Position numbers and translations under genes: made by a program. Below the pieces are notes generated by a model. The model was not told the DNA's origin, searched no databases, and worked only from the letters and a program-made list of their open reading frames with translations. From positions 1-43,074 of the forward strand of contig NZ_JAIMID010000035.1 in NCBI RefSeq assembly GCF_019966535.1: 43,074 nucleotides of DNA, read 5' to 3'. Source of the stretch: Mesobacterium pallidum. GTDB taxonomy: Bacteria; Pseudomonadota; Alphaproteobacteria; Rhodobacterales; Rhodobacteraceae. The first letter of the stretch is position 1, and each line of letters begins with the position of its first letter. Of the stretch, positions 1-8,353 are shown piece after piece.

Positions 1-77
1 ACCGGCCGCAGAAAGGGTTCCTGAAACTGGTCTCGCTGGGCGGCAAGACCGCGCTGGCCGACAAGGCCGGGTTTGCG
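1..77. repeat. Terminal direct repeat, left copy (circular contig overlap)
   Basis: Bases 1-77 are identical to 42998-43074. The repeat lies inside one open reading frame that continues in phase over the join. A 77-base exact overlap is what an assembler leaves when a circle is cut at a k-mer of that size, so I read it as an assembly artefact of a circular molecule, not a biological terminal repeat. Confidence 0.93.
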
Positions 78-1208
78 CCCGCCGGGCCGCTGCTCTGGCG
101 CTGGAAGGACCGGATCGACCGGCGCTTCATGGCGATGCTGCAGGACCTGCCCCAGATGGCGCCCCCTGCCCTGCCGGACACGCTGGCCGAGGGCGTCAGC
201 GAGATCCTCGCCGACAAGCCGCTCTGCGGCGGTTGCGGCGCCAAGATCGGCGGCGACGTGCTCACCGCGGCGCTGGCCGACCTTCCGCCGCTCAGCCGCC
301 CGGATATCCTGTCGGGCCCCGGCGACGACGCAGCCGTGCTGCAGACCGGCGGCGCGGTGCAGGTCATGACCACGGACCACCTGCGCAGCTTCGTCGAGGA
401 CCCGGCCCTGATGGCCCGCATCACCGCCCTGCACGCGCTGGGGGACATCTGGGCCATGGGCGCCCGGCCCCAGGCGGCGCTGGCGCAGATCATCCTGCCG
501 CGCATGTCCCCGGCGCTGCAACGCCGCACCATGGACGAGATCATGACCGCCACCCGCGCCGTCCTTGATCCCGAGGGTGCGGCGCTGGTCGGCGGCCATT
601 CCACCATGGGGGCCGAGCTGACCATCGGGTTCACCCTGACCGGCCTTTGCGATGGCCCGGCGCTCACCGTGGCCGGCGCGCAGCCCGGCGATGCGCTGGT
701 GTTGACCCGTCCGATCGGCTCTGGCACCCTGCTGGCTGCTGAAATGTTGGGCAAGGCACGCGGGCGCGACATCGCGACGCTCTGGGCGGAAATGGCCCGC
801 CCGCAGGGCGCGGCGGCGCGCGAACTGGGCCCCGTGGCCCATGCGATGACCGATGTGACGGGCTTTGGCCTGGCCGGTCACGCGCTGGCCATCGCCCTGG
901 AAAGCGGTGTCGCCATCGCGCTGGATCTCGAGGCGATCCCGCTTTACGACGGCGCGCTCGAGATGTCCGGGGCCGGCCAGCATTCGACCCTGTTTCGGCC
1001 CAATGCACTGAATGCGCCCGTTTTTGGCGCCGATCCCGAGGATCCCCGGGCCCGGCTGCTCTGGGACCCGCAGACCGCTGGCGGGCTGCTGGCTGCCGTG
1101 CCCGAAACCGCGCTCTCGGACCTGCTGCACGCACTGCACGCGGCCGGAGAGATGGCGGTGCATATCGGCGATGTCGAAGCCGGACCGCCAAGCCTGCGGC
1201 TGAAGTGA
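1..1208 (+). CDS. selD: NAD(P)/FAD oxidoreductase-SelD fusion, C-terminal part (selenide, water dikinase)
   Basis: This is the 3' part of a gene that starts at 42025 and crosses the circular join; codons are in phase from base 3. Joined, it is 2181 nt and 726 residues. SelD makes selenophosphate from selenide and ATP, the selenium donor for selenocysteine and for 2-selenouridine in tRNA. The SelD half begins near joined residue 390 with the glycine-rich active-site segment CGGCGAK (Cys400, Cys403, Lys406). Cys403 and Lys406 align with the essential Cys17 and Lys20 of the E. coli enzyme; the position of Cys19 is Ala, as I recall for fused SelD proteins. Downstream come the ATP-binding GPGDDAAV and DVTGFGLAGH motifs and a C-terminal WDPQTAGGLL. 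An internal ATG at 129 opens a 359-codon frame, but that start would lie inside the fusion. No selA, selB, mnmH or tRNA-Sec is visible on the plasmid, so the users must be chromosomal. Confidence 0.92.
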   Translation, partial: RPQKGFLKLVSLGGKTALADKAGFAPAGPLLWRWKDRIDRRFMAMLQDLPQMAPPALPDTLAEGVSEILADKPLCGGCGAKIGGDVLTAALADLPPLSRPDILSGPGDDAAVLQTGGAVQVMTTDHLRSFVEDPALMARITALHALGDIWAMGARPQAALAQIILPRMSPALQRRTMDEIMTATRAVLDPEGAALVGGHSTMGAELTIGFTLTGLCDGPALTVAGAQPGDALVLTRPIGSGTLLAAEMLGKARGRDIATLWAEMARPQGAAARELGPVAHAMTDVTGFGLAGHALAIALESGVAIALDLEAIPLYDGALEMSGAGQHSTLFRPNALNAPVFGADPEDPRARLLWDPQTAGGLLAAVPETALSDLLHALHAAGEMAVHIGDVEAGPPSLRLK

Positions 1209-1325
1209 CATGCCCTGAATTCCCCTTGGACTCTGGCCTTGGTTCACAGAAAGGTAAGGAATGCCGCACTAGGGCGGCGCAATCATTCCTGCTAGGTCGG
1301 AAATGATTTTGAATGCAGGTGATAC

Positions 1326-1445
1326 ATGCGCAAACATGCCGGACCGATATTCCTGGTCGCCGGATTGATCGTCCAGCTCTTGGCGTTTCCGCTGGGGGCC
1401 TGGCAGGACAGCCAGCCGGATGCCATCGAACTGGCCCGCCGGTAA
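1326..1445 (+). CDS. Putative 39-residue single-span membrane peptide
   Basis: A short ATG frame of 39 codons lies between selD and repC. An AGGTG ribosome-binding sequence sits about six bases ahead of the ATG. The peptide opens with the basic MRKH, continues with a hydrophobic stretch (IFLVAGLIVQLLAFPLGAW, about residues 8-26) and ends in a polar tail with acidic residues and a final RR. This is the layout of a single-pass small membrane protein or an uncleaved signal anchor. No family is recognised. It converges on repC, with its stop 36 bases before the parS palindrome. It could be a chance ORF; the RBS and the compact hydrophobic core argue mildly for a real gene. Confidence 0.4.
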   Translation: MRKHAGPIFLVAGLIVQLLAFPLGAWQDSQPDAIELARR

Positions 1446-1480
1446 TCTGATCGCATCGTTCCTATTCTCTTCGCGGCACT

Positions 1481-1496
1481 TATGACCGCGGTCATA
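1481..1496. promoter_or_regulatory. parS centromere candidate 1 (perfect 16-bp palindrome)
   Basis: TATGACCGCGGTCATA is a perfect palindrome with a second exact copy at 2848-2863. Length and central GC match the geometry of repABC parS sites (known consensus GTTNNNNGCNNNNAAC), though the outer bases differ. The repC stop codon (1492-1494) lies inside it. The two copies bracket repC. RepB binding is inferred. Confidence 0.8.
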
Positions 1497-2604
1497 TGTC
1501 CTGCCCGATCCTGAGCCTGCCGCCGGCAATGACCTGTCCGGACTTGTAGGCGCGGGCCATGTGGGCGAGGTACCCATCCGGGTTCTTGATGGTCTCGATC
1601 CGACCGGCCATGTAATCCAGCGCGATCAGCACGCGCGCCCAGCCCATCAGTTCAAGCGCCGAGGTCACCGCTTGCTGTCCCAGTCCAAGAAAACTTGAAA
1701 AAATGACAAGCCTCTCGTTGGCCTCTCTCGGGCCGGTGGGCGGAGAGGGAAAACAGGCCGACACTTCCGGGCAGCGACGCCAGACATCGGGAACCGAGAC
1801 GGCCTCTGCACGCGCCACAGCTCTTGTATTTCTTTTCATTGGGGAGTCTGTATGCCGGGCATTCTGTCCGGCATCGACGGCCGATGTGTCCGGCACCGGC
1901 ATGTCGGGGGCAGGGCGTTCCGGCGCGTCTGCACTGTCCCATTGCGCTGCAGCGGCCTCGAGCGCGGTCTCGGCCCGGGCCATGTCCGCGAGGCTGGCCG
2001 TGGCCCGGCGCAGGAGGTTGCGGATCTCCTGCCCAAGGGCGATCAGGGCCTCGGGAACGTGGCCCAGGTGCGCCTCGGCCAGGCGCTTGACCGCGGACAC
2101 ACGGGCGCTGATCCGGCTGCGCAGGGCGGCGCGGCGCTGCTGCTCTTCGTGACGGCTGGCGCGCGTCGCCTCCAGCTCGTCAAGCCGCAGGAAGAGGGGG
2201 CGCAGGTCGATGCCATAGGCGTCCACCACCTGGCCCTTGCCGTCCCTCACCGGGTAGCGCCGCCCGTTGGCCGACAGCTTGCGGATGACGAAGCCCAGCT
2301 CTTCCAGCCGCGCCTCGCCACGCCGAAAGCGGCGTTCGTCCATGCAATTGGCCCGGTCGAGGATGCCGCTAACCTGCGCATAGGAGACCAGCAGCTGGTC
2401 CGCCCGCACGGGCCCCTTGGCCAGCACACTCAGGTGGGCCGACAGCACGGCGATTTCGCGCTCTCCGATCCCGGTGTCGCGGGCGGTGTCCTTGACCAGT
2501 TGCAATACCTGCCAGCGGTCCACGACAAACCTGCCGGGACGGGGGGCAGGGCGCAAAGGATCCCCGCCCCGGACGCCGCAAAGCGTCGGGTCTTGATAGC
2601 TCAT
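1492..2604 (-). CDS. repC: Plasmid replication initiator RepC
   Basis: A 370-residue protein, third gene of a repA-repB-repC set and separated from repB by the spacer typical of repABC plasmids. RepC is the initiator, and in studied repABC plasmids the origin lies inside repC itself. The N-terminal half resembles the RepC winged-helix region (VVDRWQVLQLV, then GEREIAVLSAHLSVL, then LGFVIRKLSANGRRYPVRD and AYGIDLRPL). The C-terminal half is less conserved and carries a segment rich in A/T at about 1690-1710 that could belong to the origin. I chose the ATG at 2604 (MSYQDPT); the frame could open at 2694, but that extension would overlap the 3' part of the antisense-RNA region. The sequence seems divergent from the best-known RepC groups, so the incompatibility group cannot be named by eye. 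Confidence 0.85.
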   Translation of the reverse strand: MSYQDPTLCGVRGGDPLRPAPRPGRFVVDRWQVLQLVKDTARDTGIGEREIAVLSAHLSVLAKGPVRADQLLVSYAQVSGILDRANCMDERRFRRGEARLEELGFVIRKLSANGRRYPVRDGKGQVVDAYGIDLRPLFLRLDELEATRASRHEEQQRRAALRSRISARVSAVKRLAEAHLGHVPEALIALGQEIRNLLRRATASLADMARAETALEAAAAQWDSADAPERPAPDMPVPDTSAVDAGQNARHTDSPMKRNTRAVARAEAVSVPDVWRRCPEVSACFPSPPTGPREANERLVIFSSFLGLGQQAVTSALELMGWARVLIALDYMAGRIETIKNPDGYLAHMARAYKSGQVIAGGRLRIGQDI

Positions 2605-2685
2605 CTCACATTTCAGACGGCAAAATCCGACCGGCCACCGAAGTTCGGTGTTGAATTTTAAGACCTGCGGGAGTACCAAGAAATT

Positions 2686-2738
2686 GCTACACATCTTGGG
2701 AAACCCTTCAAGGCTCCGGCTTTGGGGGGTTTTCTTTT
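2686..2738 (+). ncRNA. Predicted counter-transcribed antisense RNA (ctRNA/IncA) with intrinsic terminator
   Basis: In repABC plasmids a small antisense RNA from the repB-repC spacer represses repC and sets incompatibility. Here the plus strand has a possible promoter (TTGAAT at 2651-2656, 17-base spacer, TACCAA at 2674-2679) followed by a clear terminator: bases 2701-2732 fold into a 13-bp stem (AAACCC outside, G-U pairs inside, loop CTCCGG) followed by TCTTTT. The RNA would be about 53 nt. The terminator is seen directly; the 5' end is inferred from promoter spacing. Confidence 0.75.
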
Positions 2739-2847
2739 GCCTCGTGTCTGCTCCGTTCCTCTGGGTTGCGTTTGCGCCTGGCCCCTTGTTCCGGGACCTG
2801 GAGCGCGGTGAAAATCAGGGCCACATGGCCGGGCTGGGGCAGGGACC

Positions 2848-2863
2848 TATGACCGCGGTCATA
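2848..2863. promoter_or_regulatory. parS centromere candidate 2 (perfect 16-bp palindrome)
   Basis: Exact second copy of the palindrome at 1481-1496, placed 9 bases after the repB stop codon and ahead of the ctRNA/repC region. Two such sites around repC suit RepB loading and RepA-driven segregation. No third exact copy was noticed in the window. Confidence 0.8.
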
Positions 2864-2872
2864 CAGGGCGAC

Positions 2873-3850
2873 TCAATCATCCTTTTTCCCTTCCTTATCA
2901 AACGCCTCCAGCAAATCTGGCAGCGCCTTCTCCAGGTAGTCGAAGAACCCGGTTGGCAGGGTTTTGTCCGCCTCGAGCACCAGCTTGCGCCCGCTGCGCC
3001 GGGCCGACAGACGCCCGTCCGCCAGCTTGCCCCTGGGGACCGGTTTGCGCGGCACGGGCTTGCGCGCGGGCGCCGGGGTCGCCTCGAGCCGGGCCAGCAG
3101 GGCCTCGAACCGCTCGACGCTGGGTTGATCCCGGGGCAGGGCGCCCGCCAGCGCCGTGCGATCATGGCCGCCCTCGGAGACCAGTTTCTGCAGCCGGTCC
3201 CACTTGCGCCGGCCGACCCCGCGCGCGGGACCGATGGCCAGCACGAGCGTTTCGCCCAGGCCCTCGTAGATCGTCTTCATCCGCGAGATCATGGTCTGGT
3301 CGACACCAAGAAAGCGTTCCACCTCGGTCTGCTTGAACCCCGCGTCCAGCGCCGAGACGATGGTGCGGGCGCGTTCGATAAAGGAGGTCTCGAGCCTTGC
3401 GTTGTTCTCGACCCCCTGGGCCACGAAGGCATCGGCATCCGACAGCGGCCGCACAAAGGCCTGGATCGTCGGCAGCCCCAGCTCGCGCGTGGCCTGCAAC
3501 CGGCGGCGGCCGGTGACGATCTCGTAGCGGCCCGTGACCTTGCCCGGGCGCAACAGGATCGGGATCTGCTGGCCGTCCTCGCGCAGGCTGGTCTTCAGCG
3601 TCTCGAGATCCTCGGTCAGGTCGATCCGGTCGCGGATGGGCGAGGGGTCGATCAGCTCGACCGCGATGTTGCGATACATCCGCTCCTCGGCCGCGGCAGA
3701 CCGCGCCGCCGTCTCTAGGCTGGCCGCGCCCTTGGCGAACATCGGCGCACGGCGGGTGGCCATGGGGCGGGTGTCGTCCGCGTCAAGCGCCGGGCTGGGC
3801 GTGGGGCCGTCGGGGCCGGACGGAAAGGCCTGCCGGGTCTTGCGTGCCAT
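2873..3850 (-). CDS. repB: Plasmid partition protein RepB (ParB family)
   Basis: A 325-residue ParB-type centromere-binding protein. The conserved ParB core is visible: an N-terminal segment IDPSPIRDR leading to the arginine patch GRRRLQATRELG, then ENNARLETSFIERA, then a helix-turn-helix (KQTEVERFLGVDQTMISRM). A basic, proline-rich linker with KPVPRKPVPRGK follows, and the C-terminus is charged with a leucine-rich dimerisation-like segment. Its ATG overlaps the repA stop codon by one base (TGATG), so the two are translationally coupled. It should bind the palindromes at 1481 and 2848 and act with RepA in segregation. Confidence 0.92.
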   Translation of the reverse strand: MARKTRQAFPSGPDGPTPSPALDADDTRPMATRRAPMFAKGAASLETAARSAAAEERMYRNIAVELIDPSPIRDRIDLTEDLETLKTSLREDGQQIPILLRPGKVTGRYEIVTGRRRLQATRELGLPTIQAFVRPLSDADAFVAQGVENNARLETSFIERARTIVSALDAGFKQTEVERFLGVDQTMISRMKTIYEGLGETLVLAIGPARGVGRRKWDRLQKLVSEGGHDRTALAGALPRDQPSVERFEALLARLEATPAPARKPVPRKPVPRGKLADGRLSARRSGRKLVLEADKTLPTGFFDYLEKALPDLLEAFDKEGKKDD

Positions 3851-5073
3851 CAGCTCTCCTCCCGCGCGACAGGGGTACGGCCCCAGGCGCGCATGATCTC
3901 GGCATCCACCTCGTCGGCGATGCCCTGCAGGCTTTCGAAAATGCGGTCGTAGGTCTTGCGGTGGAAGCTCGACGGGTCGAGCTCCAGCAGCGGGTTCATC
4001 GTGTTCCCGGCATCGGCGATCGCGGTCGAGCTGACGAAATCGTGCCGCAGCATGGCGCCGCCCAGATGCGAGCGCAGGAAGGACGACAGCTGCAGCTGCG
4101 CCGGGTCCGAGGCCGAGTAGCGGGTGAGGCAGAAGCGGATGAAATCGTAGCGCTTGTCCTGGTGCTGTTCGACCACCTGCATCGTGCCGGCGGCAAGCTC
4201 GAGGAACTTGGCCAGCGAGACGACGTCGAGCATGCCCGCCGACAGCGGGATCAGCATGCCGGTCGCGGCAAAGACCGCCGCGATGACCGCAAAGGACATG
4301 TGCGGCGGCGTGTCGAAGATGACGAGGTCATAGGCGTCGTCCACCGCCTCAAGCGCGTCGGCGATGCGGCGGTGGAAGGGCGTGCCATCGGCCCCGCCGC
4401 GGAACGAGGCCGAGGTCTCGTATTCGAACTCGGTCATCGACATCGACCCCGGCACGAGGTCGATATTGGGCACATAGGTCGGATGGATCGCCTGCGTGAT
4501 CGGGATCGGCCCCTCGCCGGTCTCGGGGTCGGCATAGCGCAGCACGTCGTAGATCGAGGGCAGCCGATCCAGATCGGCCTGCACGTCGAACATGTCGGAA
4601 AAGCTGGCCTGCGGGTCGAGGTCGACGGCCAGGATGCGATAGCCCCTGAGCGCCAGGAACTGGGCGAGGTTCACCGAGAGCGAGGTCTTCGACACCCCGC
4701 CCTTGAGGTTGTAGACCACCAGCCGCGCCTGGCTGTCGCCCTCCAGCCGCCGGGGGAAGCGGTTGTCGTCGATCTTGCCCTCGCGGTAGAGCACCGACAG
4801 GATCTGGTTGATCTCTTCCGAGGTAAAGAACTTGCGGTTCCCGGCTTCGAGCGTGCCTTGCGGCATGTCGGGCAGCGTGTTGAGGTACTGGCGCAGGGAA
4901 TTGTACTTAATCCGCAGCGCGGTCGAGACCTCGCGCACGGAGAAAGAGCGCATCGGCTTGTCCGACTTGCGCTTGTCGGGGGCGTGGAGCAATTCGCGCT
5001 GCTGCGTCAGCGCGGTGTCGACGATGGAGGAGAACTCCATCAATTGCTCGGACGCAAGAAGCCCGCTGGCCAT
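3850..5073 (-). CDS. repA: Plasmid partition ATPase RepA (ParA family)
   Basis: A 407-residue ParA-type ATPase. An N-terminal DNA-binding segment of about 110 residues (SVREVSTALRIKYNSLRQYL; FFTSEEINQIL) precedes the ATPase core. The deviant Walker A KGGVSKTS is at residues 124-131, the switch DLDPQAS near 151-157, and the Walker B VIFDTPPH further on. RepA segregates the plasmid and, in known repABC systems, represses the operon promoter. The ATG at 5073 gives a normal family length; no strong Shine-Dalgarno sequence is seen. A 7-bp inverted repeat lies just upstream. It is the first gene of repA-repB-repC. Confidence 0.93.
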   Translation of the reverse strand: MASGLLASEQLMEFSSIVDTALTQQRELLHAPDKRKSDKPMRSFSVREVSTALRIKYNSLRQYLNTLPDMPQGTLEAGNRKFFTSEEINQILSVLYREGKIDDNRFPRRLEGDSQARLVVYNLKGGVSKTSLSVNLAQFLALRGYRILAVDLDPQASFSDMFDVQADLDRLPSIYDVLRYADPETGEGPIPITQAIHPTYVPNIDLVPGSMSMTEFEYETSASFRGGADGTPFHRRIADALEAVDDAYDLVIFDTPPHMSFAVIAAVFAATGMLIPLSAGMLDVVSLAKFLELAAGTMQVVEQHQDKRYDFIRFCLTRYSASDPAQLQLSSFLRSHLGGAMLRHDFVSSTAIADAGNTMNPLLELDPSSFHRKTYDRIFESLQGIADEVDAEIMRAWGRTPVAREES

Positions 5074-5076
5074 GGT

Positions 5077-5118
5077 GAGACTGCCCGTTTGGTTTATTGT
5101 TTGTTTTCAGTCTCTATA
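5077..5118 (-). promoter_or_regulatory. repABC promoter/operator region with inverted repeat
   Basis: GAGACTG (5077-5083) and CAGTCTC (5108-5114) are a perfect 7-bp inverted repeat straddling the repA leader. A possible -10 hexamer TATAGA (minus strand, 5113-5118) overlaps the outer arm. This position suits autorepression by RepA/RepB. No convincing -35 was found, so the promoter part is tentative. Confidence 0.45.
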
Positions 5119-5326
5119 TCACCAATGGGCGAGATTTCCAGAACTTCCTGACATAGGGTCTGGGCGGTGACAGACTGGTCGTGCGATGATATCCGGCAAG
5201 CTCTTGAAAACATTGGAGGTATGACGCAGCCATAGTGGCTGCTCCCGATGCCTTCGCTACATCTTGTGCGGGGCAGGAGGGCAGGTCAAGCCGTCATTCA
5301 GCCGAATCGGGCATGCGGCCGGGTCA
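5115..5326. other. Gene-free spacer between repA and the TRAP cluster
   Basis: Apart from the repA promoter at one end and the TRAP terminator at the other, I see no gene here. A degenerate relative of the parS palindrome (TATGACGCAGCCATA) occurs near 5220; it is not symmetrical enough to call. Confidence 0.4.
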
Positions 5327-5360
5327 TGAAAAAGGGGCGCGCGGCCTCGCCGCACGCCCC
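5327..5360 (-). terminator. Rho-independent terminator of the TAXI-TRAP operon
   Basis: On the minus strand a G+C-rich stem (GGGGCG outside, GCGGC/GCCGC inside, with one internal mismatch) with loop GAG is followed by TTTTT. It lies 22 bases past the TAXI gene stop codon. Confidence 0.8.
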
Positions 5361-5382
5361 GGTGACCTGTTTGCGCCGGGGA

Positions 5383-6351
5383 TCACTCGCCGACGGGAAT
5401 GCCGGCCTCTTCGAAATAGCGCAGCGCACCGGGATGGTACTCGGCGCTGTTCGCCGGGGCCATCGCCTGGGCGTCGAACTGGCCGAAGGCGCCAAAGGAC
5501 GCCTTGAGCGCGTCCTTGTTCTCGGCCACAGTCCGGGTCATCTGGTAGACAAGGTCATCGCTGACATCGGCATTGGTCAGCATCATCCACGGGATCGCCA
5601 TCAGGTTCGCGCCATGGGCCTGCAGCCCGTTGACGTTCTCGTTCTGTGGCAGGCTGACGATCTTGCCGGCGGGCAGGAACTCTTTGAACGCGGCGCGGCC
5701 CGCGTCGCTGTCATCGAGCGAGATGTAGCACAGCCCGCCGCGCGATTGCAGCTTGACCGAGGCCTGCTGCCCCGCGCCCGCGTTCAGCGACACCAGCGCC
5801 ACGTCCACCAGCCCGTCGCCAAGCGCGTCGATGCCCGCGACGAAGCTGGCCACCGGGACCTGCTGGAAATCGTCATAGGTCAGCCCGGCATTGGCCAGCC
5901 CGCCCATGATGTAGAAGGGAATGATGGTGGACGAGGTGTATTCGGATGCGATCCGCAGGTCGGCGGCCTTCTCCTTCAACTCGGCCACGGTGTCGAGGCC
6001 GAGGTCGCAGGGCGCCATGATGCCAGTCGTCAGGTTGAACATGGTGCCGACCAGGCGCAGGTTCGGGTGCGCGCGGTCGTAATTGCCGGTGCCGGCAACG
6101 GCATATTCCGCCTCGACCCCGTTGGAAAAGCCGAAATCGACCTCGCCCGAGTTGATCAGGGGCAGGTAGCCGACCAGCGGTTGGGTGCGCGCGGTGATGC
6201 CGGCGTCGTTGGCGACCTTGGCGACGGCCTGGCCGGTGTTGTAGGCCAGCGAGCCCTGCGCGCCGCTGGCGACGGTCACGACCTGGGCGCTGGCAGTGCC
6301 TGCGGCCAGGGCAAGGCCAAGCGCGGCCAGCCCGAGTTTCATGGTCTTCAT
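5383..6351 (-). CDS. TAXI-family TRAP transporter periplasmic solute receptor
   Basis: A 322-residue binding protein of a tripartite ATP-independent periplasmic transporter. Residues 1-22 form a signal peptide (MKTMKLGLAALGLALAAGTASAQ), so it acts in the periplasm. The mature start (VTVASGAQGSLAYNTGQAVAKV) is the usual TAXI opening, and the hinge-region GEVDFGFSNGVEAEYA also fits. The start ATG overlaps the permease stop by four bases (ATGA), so it is coupled to the permease. The ligand cannot be read from sequence; by analogy with other TAXI systems a carboxylate is likely, and an aromatic acid or a DMSP-derived compound would suit this plasmid, but that is conjecture. Confidence 0.88.
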   Translation of the reverse strand: MKTMKLGLAALGLALAAGTASAQVVTVASGAQGSLAYNTGQAVAKVANDAGITARTQPLVGYLPLINSGEVDFGFSNGVEAEYAVAGTGNYDRAHPNLRLVGTMFNLTTGIMAPCDLGLDTVAELKEKAADLRIASEYTSSTIIPFYIMGGLANAGLTYDDFQQVPVASFVAGIDALGDGLVDVALVSLNAGAGQQASVKLQSRGGLCYISLDDSDAGRAAFKEFLPAGKIVSLPQNENVNGLQAHGANLMAIPWMMLTNADVSDDLVYQMTRTVAENKDALKASFGAFGQFDAQAMAPANSAEYHPGALRYFEEAGIPVGE

Positions 6352-8264
6352 GGTTCAACCCTCCCGGTTGGTTTGGTGGAGCGTCCCTGCAGCGTGAGCC
6401 ACAGGGCGAGTAGGGCCGCCAGGGCGGCGGCCGCGGAATGGATGATCGGCCCGGTGTCCCAGAAACCGAGCGGCATGGCGACGAGTCCTGCCAGCGTCAT
6501 CACCGTGCGCAGGGCAGGGCCAAGGCGGCGGCCCCAGAAGCCGACGATACCGGCGGTGACGGCGAGGATGCCGATACCCGACAGGACCAGCGCAAAGGCG
6601 ATCTGGCCCCAGCTGCCGTTGCCCAGCAGGGCCGGGGTTGCCACGAACAGGAACGGGATCAGGAAGGACGCCCAGCCCACCCGCATTGCCGCCACGCCGG
6701 TGGCCAGCGGGTCATCGCGGGTGATCGTCGCCGCGGCATAGGCGGCAAGCGCCACGGGCGGCGTGATCATCGACAGCATCCCGAAATAGAGGATGAAGAG
6801 ATGGGCAGCGATCTGGTCGATCCCGGCCTCGACCAGGCTGGGCGCGACGAGCGCGGCCAGCAGGACGTAGACGCCCGAGGTGGGCATGCCCATGCCCAGC
6901 ACGATGCAGATGATCGCCGAAATGCCCAGCAACAGAGCCACATTCGAGCCCACCGCATCCACCAGCACCAGCGTCAGCGCAAAGCCGAGCCCGGTGATGT
7001 TGAGGATGCCGATGACAAAGCCCGCCGCCGCCACCACGAGGATCAGGTTGACCATCGAGGTGCCGGTTTCGACGAACACTTCGCCCAGCCGCTTCAGGGT
7101 CAGCCGCTCTCCACGATAGCCGCGCAGCATCCCCACGGCGACGATGGCGACCGAGGCGAGCAGGGCGCTTTCCTCAGGGTCCATGCGCCACCAGAAGAGC
7201 GCCGCGAGCAAGAGGCCGAAGGGCAGGGCGAAATGCCAGCCCTCGGCCAGCACCTGGCGGGTGGTCAGCGCATCGTGATCGGTGTTCTGGATGTCGTCGC
7301 GCCCGGCGATCAGGTCGACCTGGGCAAAGACCGACAGGTAGTACAGCAGCGCGGGCAGCAGCGCCGCGCCCGCGACCTGCAGGTAGGGGATGTCGAGGAA
7401 CTCGGCCATCAGGAAAGCGGCCGCGCCCATGATCGGCGGCGTCAGCTGGCCACCGGTCGAGGCGACGGCCTCGATCGCGCCGGCGTCGCGCTTGGTATAG
7501 CCCGAGCGGTTCATCAGCGGGATCGTGACGACGCCCGTGGTCACCACGTTCGACACGGCCGAGCCGGAAATAGACCCGAACAAGGCCGATCCGACGACCG
7601 AGATCTTGGCCGAGCCCCCGCGCGAACGGCCCGTCGCAGCCATGGCGAGGTCGGTGAAGAAGGAGCCGCCGCCCGCCGCGAACAGCAGCTGGCCGAAGAA
7701 GACGAAGAGCAGGACGATGATCGTGCCGACCGCGAGGGGTGTCGAGAACACCGCGTTGGGGTCGAAGCCGACGTAGCCCACCAGCCGCTCGACGCTCAGC
7801 GCCTTGCCGATCAGTCGCCCCGGCACGAGATCGGCGAACAGGGCGTAGACGAGGAAGACGCCGACGATGGAAAACAGCATCCAGCCGGCGCGGCGGCGGA
7901 TGCCCTCCATCACCGTCAATGTGACCACGGCGCCGACAAAGGTGATCTGCCAGGGCCGGTAGGGCTGTTCGCGCAGGAGCCAGACGAAGTCATAGGCACA
8001 ATACATCAGCGTACCGAAGGCCAGCAGCGCTATCCCGGCGTCAATCCAGCCGGTGCGGGTCTTTTCCTGCCCGCCCCAGCCGTAGAGGAGATAGGCGAGC
8101 GTCAGCGCCAGCCCCAGCTGGAAGGCCATGTATTGCTGCGTCAGGATGGCCATGCCGATCCGCGTGGGCACGCTGAGGTTCCACAGGATGCAGGCCACGA
8201 CCATGGCACTGGCCAGCGTGGCAATCAGCGCAGCCCGTGCCCCAGCCGGTTTCTTTGCCGTCAT
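6348..8264 (-). CDS. TRAP transporter fused 4TM/12TM permease (DctQM-type)
   Basis: A 638-residue inner-membrane protein, the usual length for the fused small and large TRAP subunits that pair with TAXI receptors. About the first 170 residues hold a four-helix DctQ-like part; the rest is the DctM-like domain with SGSAVSNVVTTGVVTIPLM, STGGQLTPPIMGAAAFLMAEF, IVLGMGMPTSGVYVLLAAL and PPVALAAYAAATI, all characteristic loops. It drives sodium- or proton-coupled uptake with the receptor encoded just downstream. It follows the TauE-like gene on the same strand with an 89-base gap, which may place all three in one transcript. Confidence 0.9.
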   Translation of the reverse strand: MTAKKPAGARAALIATLASAMVVACILWNLSVPTRIGMAILTQQYMAFQLGLALTLAYLLYGWGGQEKTRTGWIDAGIALLAFGTLMYCAYDFVWLLREQPYRPWQITFVGAVVTLTVMEGIRRRAGWMLFSIVGVFLVYALFADLVPGRLIGKALSVERLVGYVGFDPNAVFSTPLAVGTIIVLLFVFFGQLLFAAGGGSFFTDLAMAATGRSRGGSAKISVVGSALFGSISGSAVSNVVTTGVVTIPLMNRSGYTKRDAGAIEAVASTGGQLTPPIMGAAAFLMAEFLDIPYLQVAGAALLPALLYYLSVFAQVDLIAGRDDIQNTDHDALTTRQVLAEGWHFALPFGLLLAALFWWRMDPEESALLASVAIVAVGMLRGYRGERLTLKRLGEVFVETGTSMVNLILVVAAAGFVIGILNITGLGFALTLVLVDAVGSNVALLLGISAIICIVLGMGMPTSGVYVLLAALVAPSLVEAGIDQIAAHLFILYFGMLSMITPPVALAAYAAATITRDDPLATGVAAMRVGWASFLIPFLFVATPALLGNGSWGQIAFALVLSGIGILAVTAGIVGFWGRRLGPALRTVMTLAGLVAMPLGFWDTGPIIHSAAAALAALLALWLTLQGRSTKPTGRVEP

Positions 8265-8353
8265 CGGCGCTCCCCCCTTGTCGTCGGGTCGAGGTTAGCG
8301 TCCCCCGGCCAAGGAAAACCACATCAAATTCACCCGGAAACCATTGGAAATTC

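Noticed and set aside
1..77. Terminal repeats as phage ends or transposon long terminal repeats
   Set aside because: They lie within one continuous gene and are direct, exact and of k-mer length, which fits circular assembly overlap.
2605..2694. A 30-codon upstream extension of repC
   Set aside because: It would cover the ctRNA promoter and the start of its transcript, has no RBS and is not RepC-like.
3844..5151. A 435-codon plus-strand frame opposite repA
   Set aside because: Antisense shadow of repA; the sequence has no coherent domain.
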